Notes under the pieces: generated by a model
Database searches by the model: none
What the model saw: the letters and a program-made list of their open reading frames with translations, nothing else
What the model was told of the DNA's origin: nothing
Origin: Chitinimonas viridis
Lineage (GTDB): Bacteria > Pseudomonadota > Gammaproteobacteria > Burkholderiales > Chitinimonadaceae
NCBI RefSeq assembly: GCF_030409555.1
Contig: NZ_JAUFPU010000001.1
Span: forward strand, 124,001 to 188,000
Reading direction: 5' to 3'
DNA length: 64,000 nt
Part shown: piece by piece, positions 30,507 to 37,678 of the stretch
Position numbering within the stretch: the first letter of the stretch is position 1
How the letters are laid out: each line of letters begins with the position of its first letter
Program-made: the position numbers and the translations under genes

Positions 30507-31822
30507 GCCGGCTCGACGCAGAACAGGTACGTGCCTGCCTGGAAGGCAGCCTACCCGCCCAACTGGCCACCAGCTCGGCCACGGGCGTGCCCGATATCTG
30601 TGAGCTGGCGCAATTGCACTTTGTTGACGCCTACCATATCGCCCTACCTTATTGCTATACCACCACGCTACGCGAAAACCTGCTGGGTAATCCGCGCGCT
30701 GCCGCCACCGTGGTGCATCCCGATACCGCAGCACGCTACCGGCTGGCCATCGAATACCTGCGTACCGAGTCGGACGGTCCGGTCTATACCGCCATGCAGG
30801 CGCGGCTCAATGGCGTGGCCCAAGGCGTGCCCCTGCTGGGTGCCGACATCTGCCGGGTGCTCACGGTTGAAGCCCTGCCCGGTCCGCAATTGCCGCTGCC
30901 GCCCGCCCCCTGCAATCGCCTGGCGGCAGTACGGCTGCTGTCGCAGAAACTGGCCGCTGCCGATGAACTCTCGCAGGCGTTCGATCTGGTGCTGAACAGC
31001 CTGGCCGAACTGATGGGCATGGATCACGCACTGGTGCTCTGCGTGGATGAATCGGGCCGCTGGCTGTATACCGTGGCCAGCCGAGGCTACGCCCAGTCTG
31101 GCGTGGGATCGGAAGTGGAGATAGGCCGTGGCATGATAGGCAGCGTTGCCCAGTTGCGCATGCCCATACGGATCAGTGGCCTGGCCAACGATTACAATCT
31201 GCCGGCACTACAGCGCATGCCCCCCTTGCTGGGCATGGAAATCCCCATCCCCGCCCTGCATCACCCACACAGCCGCCTGGCCGTACCGATAGAGGCCGGT
31301 AGCTGGCTGGCGGGCGTACTGTATGTGGAAAGCGCCGAATCGCGCCGTTTCGATTTCGAAGACGAAGACGCCCTGGTCGCCATCGCCCAGCAACTGGGCC
31401 TAGCCATGCGCTGGCTTACGCGGCCCACCGAGATCGCCGAGCCCCTCCCCGAGCCGCCTCGCAGTGCGCCGGTTGCCATTGGTCCCACGGTCACCATACG
31501 GTATTTTGGTGCCACCCAAAGCGTCTTCCTGGACGATGACTACCTGATCAAGGGGGTGGCGGGCGCCGTGCTTTGGCTGCTGCTCAACGATCACCAGCGC
31601 GAGGGTCGCAGTGAATCCAGCAACCGTGCCCTTCGCTTGGACCCACGCCTGCGCCTGCCCGACTTCGACGACAATCTGGAAACCCGCCTGCTGCTGCTGC
31701 AGCGTCGGCTGGCAGAGCGTTGCGACTGGCTGGGCCTGGAAAAACTCGGCCGCGGCCGTTTCCGCCTGCGACTGGAACGACCGGTGCGCCTGGTAGACGG
31801 AGAAGTGACCAGCGACGCCTGA
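30503..31822 (+). CDS. PPOX-like/GAF/winged-helix multidomain sensor regulator
   Basis: 439 aa. The start at 30503 has AAGGAG 6 nt upstream and overlaps the previous stop. Residues 1-130 read as a second split-barrel PPOX-like domain (LPAQLATSSATGVPDICELAQLHFVDAYHIAL). Residues about 155-310 are a GAF domain (ELSQAFDLVLNSLAELMGMDHALVLCVDESGRWLYTVASRGY; GVLYVESAESRRFDFEDEDALVAIAQQ). Residues about 335-439 resemble an activator-type winged helix (VTIRYFGATQSVFLDDDYLIKG; LLLQRRLAERCDWLGLEKLGRGRFRL). I infer a flavin- or redox-sensing transcription regulator; the combination is unusual. Alternative: the C-terminal domain may be non-DNA-binding. Confidence 0.6.
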   Translation: MSRLDAEQVRACLEGSLPAQLATSSATGVPDICELAQLHFVDAYHIALPYCYTTTLRENLLGNPRAAATVVHPDTAARYRLAIEYLRTESDGPVYTAMQARLNGVAQGVPLLGADICRVLTVEALPGPQLPLPPAPCNRLAAVRLLSQKLAAADELSQAFDLVLNSLAELMGMDHALVLCVDESGRWLYTVASRGYAQSGVGSEVEIGRGMIGSVAQLRMPIRISGLANDYNLPALQRMPPLLGMEIPIPALHHPHSRLAVPIEAGSWLAGVLYVESAESRRFDFEDEDALVAIAQQLGLAMRWLTRPTEIAEPLPEPPRSAPVAIGPTVTIRYFGATQSVFLDDDYLIKGVAGAVLWLLLNDHQREGRSESSNRALRLDPRLRLPDFDDNLETRLLLLQRRLAERCDWLGLEKLGRGRFRLRLERPVRLVDGEVTSDA

Positions 31823-31950
31823 AAACCTGTTCAAGATGTGAGCGCCGGTTGTGGATGCCTACGGTTGAGCGACAGGGTCACGCGTACCGGCACAGGTAGC
31901 ACTGACGTCCAACGCCAGGCTTGCCCTGGCGGCCCCGCACCGCGCGCGCA

Positions 31951-32325
31951 CTACCCCCGGTGCCGCAGCACATTGAATACAAACAGCACCACCGCCAGCA
32001 ACACCATGACGCTACCGATGGCAATCACCGGCTGAGCCGCGCCTTGGCCCCGAGCAAACAAAGCCAGGGCCACCAGCATCAAGGGTGTGCCGCTGTTGTA
32101 GAGCCAGAAATGCACATGTGCCATGCGGCTTTGCCCTGCATGGGGAAAGAAATGGTAGACCAGCCCTGTCAGCGTCAACGACACCCAACCCAGCAGATGG
32201 ACATGGGTATGGACAGAGCGCAGGGCGTAATCCTGGCTTACTCCCATCTGTACCCCCAGGAAGATAGCTACCAGAAAGTAGACCAGCGCCAGGTAGACCC
32301 AGGTTTTGGCATGTGCGTGCATCAC
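31951..32325 (-). CDS. small haem-copper-oxidase subunit-I-like membrane protein
   Basis: 124 aa with four predicted TM helices. The segment HTHVHLLGWVSLTLTGLVYHFFP closely resembles the first haem-ligand region of cbb3-type CcoN and NO-reductase NorB (H..LGW.S...G..Y). The protein is far too short for an oxidase and lacks the copper site. Such one-domain relatives are often found near denitrification or NO-detoxification genes; here its upstream neighbour is a hemerythrin-like protein. Role inferred: haem-binding NO/O2-related membrane factor. Confidence 0.6.
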   Translation of the reverse strand: MMHAHAKTWVYLALVYFLVAIFLGVQMGVSQDYALRSVHTHVHLLGWVSLTLTGLVYHFFPHAGQSRMAHVHFWLYNSGTPLMLVALALFARGQGAAQPVIAIGSVMVLLAVVLFVFNVLRHRG

Positions 32326-32349
32326 GATCGGTCCCTACAAAAGGCAGAC

Positions 32350-32380
32350 AAAAAAATAGGCCGCAGTTGCGGCCATAAAA
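32350..32380 (-). terminator. terminator after hemerythrin-like gene
   Basis: GGCCGCA/TGCGGCC with a 2-nt centre, flanked by A- and T-runs. It separates the hemerythrin-like gene from the small haem-protein gene on the minus strand, perhaps allowing read-through. Confidence 0.75.
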
Positions 32381-32460
32381 AACCAACCCGGTTTCTCGGC
32401 TTACGCCGGATTGGTGTTCCGCCTCGACAGGGGAGCGAGGCAGAATACGGAGCAATCGGC

Positions 32461-33141
32461 TCAGTTGTTGCTCAGCGCCACCGTCAGGCGGCCCCAGTCC
32501 TTGGGGGGCAACAGGGCGCGCAGCATGGCCAGCACGCCATCAAACACTTCAGCAGGGGCGCCATGCCGCAGCATTTCGCCCAGCATCAGGGCACGCTCAT
32601 CGGGGGCTAGGTTGGGTACTGTCCAGCGCAGCAGGGGCAACATGCGGTCAGCCGGAACCGCCGCCATCACCTCACGCTCCAGTGCCACAATCTCGGCGTC
32701 GCTATGGGTTTCCCACAGCACCCGGTTGTTCACGCTTTCCTCAATCGCCATATGTTCAAAGTTGTCCGCCACGAACATGGCCAACTCGCGGTACAACCAC
32801 TCGCCTGCACTCTCCAGGTTGTAGTTGTTGGCCGACTCCACTGTGGTCGCCACATCGTAAAGCTGCTCAATGGCATGCATATGGGCTGCAAAGTTGACTT
32901 GAGCCTGGCGGGTTGAACCCGGCTGGCGCGATTCCATGGCGGTATGGATCAGGGCATTTTCCTGTTCCAGATGGGCCGAGCAGACACCCAGCAACTCGCG
33001 CACCGCCATCAGGCTGGCACTGCGGTTGGCGATATCGCGCCAGTCGGTACGGCCAACCTCGAGCAACACATGGCTCAGGTAAGCGCGCAGCCCCTTGTGC
33101 ATCAGGGCATAGATGTCGTAACGGCGATAATTGGCTTGCAT
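32461..33141 (-). CDS. hemerythrin-like di-iron protein
   Basis: 226 aa. The start at 33141 has GGGAG 8 nt upstream; a farther ATG at 33156 has no ribosome-binding site. The hemerythrin pattern is readable: HKGLRAYLSH (helix 1), CSAHLEQENALIH (HxxxE), AAHMHAIEQLYD, and DNFEHMAIEE (HxxxE), giving a likely non-haem di-iron centre in a four-helix bundle. The extra C-terminal helices (about 150-226) are longer than minimal hemerythrins. Probable role: O2, NO or iron handling. Confidence 0.75.
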   Translation of the reverse strand: MQANYRRYDIYALMHKGLRAYLSHVLLEVGRTDWRDIANRSASLMAVRELLGVCSAHLEQENALIHTAMESRQPGSTRQAQVNFAAHMHAIEQLYDVATTVESANNYNLESAGEWLYRELAMFVADNFEHMAIEESVNNRVLWETHSDAEIVALEREVMAAVPADRMLPLLRWTVPNLAPDERALMLGEMLRHGAPAEVFDGVLAMLRALLPPKDWGRLTVALSNN

Positions 33142-33322
33142 GCTCTGTTCTCCCATCCCGGCTTAGGTGCCGAGTAAGTGAGATGAAGTGTGCATGCTGG
33201 GCGTCTAGCGCTTTGCTAAATCGCCGCTAATTAAGGCTTAAGAATTCCCTAAGAGCCTAACTTGAATACAGGTCATTGCTGGGGCCAAAGGGGCTGGGCA
33301 TGCGCCGGGGCCTACACCCCAG

Positions 33323-34669
33323 TCAAGCCATGCAGTCCCCACTCTGCCGAGCCTGTAACGGTGGCGCCTGGCCAGGCAGCGCCATCGCATAGTGCAGTGA
33401 CAGCAGCTGCCAGCCTTGCGGCCCCAGCTGCCACTGGCTGCTGTTGACCCCCACGCCATCTGCTTGCACCTGATCTGCGCGGCGTCGGCTTTCAACCACG
33501 CTATAGACTTCGGCATGGGCGCCATAGCGGCGAATCTCGCGGTGTACCTCGCACTCATAGAGTGCCTCTAGGGCAGGCGTTTTCAGCATGGCCAGAAACT
33601 CGCTGCCAGACCAGGCCTTGATATCAAGGTTGGCCGTGCGCAGGCTCTGCCCCCAGACTTGGGCCTGCGGGTGCAGCAATGAGCCCAGCAGCCCGATATC
33701 AGATGCCTCGCCCGCCTTGTGGCTGATCGCCCGCCACAAGGCGCTGTGCTTTTGCTCCAGCTCCAACTGGCTATGTGCCTCGACTTGCGGGCCTAGCGCC
33801 TTGAGCAGAGCGGGCCAGCTAACCCGATAGAGCTGCGACAAGCCGGCAGCTTGCGTACCCGGTCGGGTAGAGGCAAACATCAGCCACTGGCCATCGCTGC
33901 TGACAGAGGGGGTGAATTCAAAGCCTGGGCCATTGATCGGCTCAGGCAGGCGGATAGCAGGCCCAAAGCCCGCACCGACACGCTCAGCCATGAAAATATC
34001 CGCATCACCACGGTTAGCGCCGGCATGGCGGTCACTCCACCACAATGCATAGCGGCCATCAGGCGTCAGCGTAAAATCACTGTTGGATGGCCCCTCGTTC
34101 ACAGGTGCCGGGAGTGCAAGCGGGGCGCCATAGCCACCATCGGCCAGCCTATCACTACGGTATACCGACAGTTTGCCCGGGCCGGCTGGACGGTAGGAGG
34201 CAAAATACAGCCTATCGCCATAGCGCTCCGGCCCCAGCTCATAAGCCTTGCTTTGCAGCGACTCGCTCAGGCGCTGTGGCACACTCCATTGCCCCTCGGA
34301 CAAGGTCGATTCATACAGGTCCAACTGCCCCAGGGCTTGCTCCCCCGCCGCTGGTCGGTCAGAGATAAAGGTCAGCGTCTTGCCACTGCCGCCCAGATGC
34401 GGGTCTGAATCACGCCAACGGGCATCAGTAAACGGCATGGGCAGGGGCGCTTGCCACTGCCCATCGACCCGCTGCTGCCAAAATAGCCTGGATTGCTTGA
34501 AGCCCGCCGCAGAGCGCGCAAAAACGCGCACATCGCGCAGCTCCTGCAAGTTATAGCTTTGTGTAGCCGGGTCGCTCGGCCCCAGTTGCATGAGTTCCAC
34601 AGGTAGTGCAGCAGCCTGTGCCCATCCGCAAAGGCTCAGCAGCAAGGCCCGCGTCAAGCTTGATTGCAT
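33323..34669 (-). CDS. secreted PD40 beta-propeller protein with NTF2-like C-terminal domain
   Basis: 448 aa. The start at 34669 gives a signal peptide (SLTRALLLSLCGWAQAAALP) and GGAGG 8 nt upstream. Residues about 60-300 show repeated TolB/PD40-type blades (DPHLGGSGKTLTFISDRPAAG; LGPERYGDRLYFASYRPAG; FTLTPDGRYALWWSDRHAG; FTPSVSSDGQWLMFASTRPG). Residues about 320-440 resemble an NTF2/SnoaL-like domain (ALWRAISHKAGEASDIGLLGSLLHPQAQVWGQS). The fusion is uncommon; function unknown, periplasmic or extracellular. It follows the zinc-ribbon gene by 84 bp. Confidence 0.65.
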   Translation of the reverse strand: MQSSLTRALLLSLCGWAQAAALPVELMQLGPSDPATQSYNLQELRDVRVFARSAAGFKQSRLFWQQRVDGQWQAPLPMPFTDARWRDSDPHLGGSGKTLTFISDRPAAGEQALGQLDLYESTLSEGQWSVPQRLSESLQSKAYELGPERYGDRLYFASYRPAGPGKLSVYRSDRLADGGYGAPLALPAPVNEGPSNSDFTLTPDGRYALWWSDRHAGANRGDADIFMAERVGAGFGPAIRLPEPINGPGFEFTPSVSSDGQWLMFASTRPGTQAAGLSQLYRVSWPALLKALGPQVEAHSQLELEQKHSALWRAISHKAGEASDIGLLGSLLHPQAQVWGQSLRTANLDIKAWSGSEFLAMLKTPALEALYECEVHREIRRYGAHAEVYSVVESRRRADQVQADGVGVNSSQWQLGPQGWQLLSLHYAMALPGQAPPLQARQSGDCMA

Positions 34670-34753
34670 ATTAGATGCCTCCACATAGGCGGGTTTTGAC
34701 AGGGCTAGACCGCGTAAGACACGCGAAACAGGCGCGGTTTCCGGCAGTTGCAA

Positions 34754-35449
34754 TCAGTAATACACCTGCAGCTCGGTTCGCCCCTCAACGATCCAGCTCA
34801 TCAGCGCCACCTTCTGGTGCCCGTAGCCTTTCTGCACACGTGACAGGCACTGCATGGCCGTATGGAACTGCCCCAGCTCCCGATTGATCTCGGCCGCCAG
34901 CAATTGCTGCAGTTCTCCGCCTATCACCAGCAGGCTCAACAAGCGCTGGGCATTGATCAGGAACAAGGGCTCTATGCGCAACCATTCACGGCCAGGCTCG
35001 GCCCGCCGCAAGTCGTTGTGGTGGCGCCATTGCTGCAGGCGTAGGTCCATTTCATCGTCGGGAACACCCTCTGCCATGGTGGCCAGCGCCGCTTCGACCT
35101 GGTCCGCCGGCAGCTCTTCGGCCAGCGGCGCCGCCATAAAGCGCTCCAGCTGTGCCAGCTCCCGCGCCTTGCCAAATCGCGGTAGCAGCCGCCAGCCATC
35201 GTTCACCTTGAAATCCAGTGCCTCTATGCTCGAAGGCAGCACGCCCACCTCGACAGCGTCGCGGCGCCGGAACAGCTCCCGGCAGACAGGGCAGGCAACG
35301 ATGTCCACGGGGGTGGACCAGAAGGCGTGCCGCACGCGCAGGTCAGACCAGACCTCCGCCGACTGCCTTACTGCCAGATCCAAAGCTTGGCAGCGCAGCC
35401 AGGCACGGCAATGCGTACACGCAACAACCTTGGTGGAACCAGGCCGCAT
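34754..35449 (-). CDS. zinc-ribbon protein of unknown function
   Basis: 231 aa. The start at 35449 is selected by AGGGGG 4 nt upstream; longer in-frame versions lack a site. N-terminal CTHC (about 11-14) and CPVC (about 53-56) pairs look like a zinc-binding knuckle. The remainder is soluble and alpha-helical (LPADQVEAALATMAEGVPDDEMDLRLQQWRHHNDLRR; LLSLLVIGGELQQLLAAEINRELGQFHTAM). No catalytic motif recognised. No signal peptide, so cytoplasmic. It is probably in one unit with the downstream PD40/NTF2 gene. Confidence 0.6.
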   Translation of the reverse strand: MRPGSTKVVACTHCRAWLRCQALDLAVRQSAEVWSDLRVRHAFWSTPVDIVACPVCRELFRRRDAVEVGVLPSSIEALDFKVNDGWRLLPRFGKARELAQLERFMAAPLAEELPADQVEAALATMAEGVPDDEMDLRLQQWRHHNDLRRAEPGREWLRIEPLFLINAQRLLSLLVIGGELQQLLAAEINRELGQFHTAMQCLSRVQKGYGHQKVALMSWIVEGRTELQVYY

Positions 35450-35641
35450 TTTTCCCCCTGAAACTGTTTTTATGGTGGCCTGCAATAAGGCACTGGCACA
35501 GCCTTGCCATCTCACTCTACGACGCACACCGTGGTGTGCCCCCTACCGATTGATGACAGCCGATAGCGCCATGAAAGAGGCCAATACTAGCCGAATCGCC
35601 CGCATCGACCCTCCCCCAAATGGATGAAAGCTCGCGAACTA

Positions 35642-35657
35642 TTGCACGATAGTGCAA
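35642..35657. promoter_or_regulatory. palindromic operator candidate TTGCAC-GATA-GTGCAA
   Basis: A perfect 6+6 inverted repeat in the 308-bp divergent interval between the zinc-ribbon gene and the solute-binding gene. The half-site resembles an NtrC half-site (GCAC) but the spacing differs. No other gene is seen in 35450-35757. Confidence 0.45.
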
Positions 35658-35757
35658 GTATCAAATACCCCCCCCCGTATCGACCAGCGGTGCTGCGCTA
35701 CCCGCCAAGTTCACGCGCAACTTCTATGCTTGCAAAGGGAATAGCCAGGAGGCCCCC

Positions 35758-36546
35758 ATGTCCAAGCTCGCCGTCATCCTGTTGCTGCTGCCGCTGCTTG
35801 CCCAGGCCGCGCAGCCCATACGGCTGGCAACCGGTGAATGGCCGCCTTATGCCGGCGCCACCCTGCCTCATGGGGGTCTGGCCGAGCAAATCATCACTAG
35901 CGCATTTGCGGCCTCCGGCCAGTCAGTCAGCTATCTGCGCCTGTCCTGGAAGCGCGGCCTGGAGATGGCACGGCAGGGCAAGGCCGACGGTGCCATCCTG
36001 TGGAGTTGCCGGGATGAAGCCTCCCAGCCCGATTACCTGGTCAGCCAGCCCGTCATCCGCAGCGAGGTCGTCCTGCTGCGGCGGGTGGGCCGGGTGCTGG
36101 ATCTGAAACACCCCGACAAAGCACGTGGCTTCCGGCTTGCATACCCCGATATGTATGCCTATGAAGGCATTCCCGCCTATGCCCAGCTGCTGAAGGCCAG
36201 CGGTGTCCCGCCCCTGGTATTGAGCAGCGACCAGGCCGGCATACAAGCCCTGCTCAACGACCGCATCGACGCCTACCCGGTAGACCGGCAGGTTGGCCTG
36301 TACCTGTTGCGTCAGGCAGCGCCCGCCGTCTGGCAGGACATGGTCACCCAGCTTGCCCAGCCCCTGAGCCAGCACGATCTATGTGTATTGCTGCATCGTC
36401 GCCACCCCGACGCCGCCAACTGGCTGGCCGCCTTGAACCGGGGCCTGGCAAGGCTCAGGTCCAGCGGCCAGATTGACCGCTGGCAGGCCGAACTGGCCGC
36501 CCCACGTAATACTGCCCCGCCTGGTCATACCAGTACGGGGCAGTAG
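35758..36546 (+). CDS. periplasmic solute-binding protein (SBP_bac_3)
   Basis: 262 aa. Signal peptide (VILLLLPLLAQAAQP), then the family-3 binding-protein start IRLATGEWPPYAGATLPHGGL. AGGAGG lies 7 nt before the ATG. The second lobe keeps the family pattern (GVPPLVLSSDQAGIQALLNDRIDAYPVDRQVG). It has no transporter partner nearby and the same length as the paralogue at 1277-2065. Ligand unknown. A long hairpin overlaps its stop codon. Confidence 0.85.
   Translation: MSKLAVILLLLPLLAQAAQPIRLATGEWPPYAGATLPHGGLAEQIITSAFAASGQSVSYLRLSWKRGLEMARQGKADGAILWSCRDEASQPDYLVSQPVIRSEVVLLRRVGRVLDLKHPDKARGFRLAYPDMYAYEGIPAYAQLLKASGVPPLVLSSDQAGIQALLNDRIDAYPVDRQVGLYLLRQAAPAVWQDMVTQLAQPLSQHDLCVLLHRRHPDAANWLAALNRGLARLRSSGQIDRWQAELAAPRNTAPPGHTSTGQ
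36510..36545. terminator. hairpin between convergent genes
   Basis: TACTGCCCCG (36510-36519) pairs perfectly with CGGGGCAGTA (36536-36545), with an inner CTGG/CCAG stem. No T-run, so it may be a stabilising or weak terminating hairpin. Confidence 0.5.
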
Positions 36547-36604
36547 ACACGGTCAGGCAACTGCCAGCGCGGCTGGAAAAGGCGCCAGGCTGGCCTTGCT
36601 GCAA

Positions 36605-37528
36605 TCAGCGATTCACTTCGAACGTCAGCGTATAGCTATAGCTGCGGGCGGGCGGCGCCTCGCTGCGGTCGCGCTGCGGTGCCGGATAGTTGGTCAGCAG
36701 TACGTACACACCCGGTTTGTCAAAGCTCACCTTGGCACGCCCATTGGCGTCCGTCTTCAGCTCGGCGTATTCCTTCTTCTCGTCATAGAAATTACCGGCG
36801 CGGGCAATCTCCACGGCGACATTAGGCAGCGGCTTGCCATCCTCCAGCAGCTCAAACTCAAATCCCTGATCCAGATACAGGTCATTGGGGTGATTAAGCG
36901 GGCGTAGTTCAAAACCCTGGCCACTGGGCTTGGTGGTGGCCTCGCTGGGCGCACCCTTGCTGACATACACCTCGGCACGGCTGAGATTACGCACTTCGGT
37001 GATCTTGGCATCCTTGGGCACGGCAGCCTCTTCCACAAAGCGCGGCGGACGGGGCGGCTGGGCCGGCGTAGCAGGTGCCGCCGCAGGCGCGGCAGCGGGC
37101 GCAGCCGGACGCGGTGTAGCCGCATTGTTGCCCATATTGGCCGGGCGTATCACCCGCCAATTACCCTCAATCAAGGCATAGCGGCTGACTCGGGCATGCT
37201 CATCCCCCAGGGTGATCTTGTAGGTCCCTTTCTCGGTTACCGGCGCCTCTATCACGCTGTAATCCTTGAGGGTAGTCACCGTATCCAGCTTCTGGCGGGT
37301 GCCCGCAGGGCTGACCGAGTAAAAGCTCGCGCCCCGTATCGGGCCGGTAGGCACAAAAAACACCTCGTTGCCTATGGCGCCCTGTATCGATACATAGTCC
37401 CGCTTCACTTCAAAACTGGTCGGCAACAGGTAGGGGCCGCCATGCGCCAACACCGTCGGAGCCGACAGCATCGCCAACACCCCAGCCCAAACTGCCGATT
37501 GCCTGATCTGCCCGCCTGCTCGCTTCAT
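36605..37528 (-). CDS. DUF4198 periplasmic protein, metal/iron-linked
   Basis: 307 aa. Signal peptide (VLAMLSAPTVLAHGG) with the mature N-terminus starting at the conserved HGGPYLLPTSFEV, as in DUF4198/NikM-like periplasmic proteins tied to metal uptake. A Pro/Ala-rich linker (about 135-165) separates two beta-rich halves; the second carries LNHPNDLYLDQGFEFELLEDGKPLPNVAV and GRAKVSFDKPGVYVLL. ATG at 37528 is used; a GTG one codon earlier is equally spaced from AAAGGG. It diverges from the ApbE-DUF2271 gene across a Fur-like box, so iron repression of both is likely. Confidence 0.8.
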   Translation of the reverse strand: MKRAGGQIRQSAVWAGVLAMLSAPTVLAHGGPYLLPTSFEVKRDYVSIQGAIGNEVFFVPTGPIRGASFYSVSPAGTRQKLDTVTTLKDYSVIEAPVTEKGTYKITLGDEHARVSRYALIEGNWRVIRPANMGNNAATPRPAAPAAAPAAAPATPAQPPRPPRFVEEAAVPKDAKITEVRNLSRAEVYVSKGAPSEATTKPSGQGFELRPLNHPNDLYLDQGFEFELLEDGKPLPNVAVEIARAGNFYDEKKEYAELKTDANGRAKVSFDKPGVYVLLTNYPAPQRDRSEAPPARSYSYTLTFEVNR

Positions 37529-37576
37529 CACGATGGTGCCCTTTCCAGATACCCGGTTTGCATTAAATTATGCATG

Positions 37577-37603
37577 AATGATATTGAAACGAATTCTCAT
37601 TTG
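37577..37603. promoter_or_regulatory. Fur-like box between DUF4198 and apbE-DUF2271
   Basis: An AT-rich site with inverted halves TGAAACG-A-ATTCTCA, similar to the Fur TGATAAT-N-ATTATCA arrangement. It contains the 11-mer GAATTCTCATT (37591-37601), which recurs before the TonB receptor at 41785-41795. Confidence 0.6.
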
Positions 37604-37678
37604 CAAGACAATCACGCCCTGTCGCCATTCCAAATCAGCCCAAGCCAGCGGGCATCGTCCTACAGGGAGAAACCACTC

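Noticed and set aside
27397-31931. CGCCAGG/CCTGGCG hairpins at 27397-27415 and 31913-31931 as a dispersed repeat family.
   Set aside because: Only a 7-bp stem is shared and the flanks differ; too little to call a repeat element.
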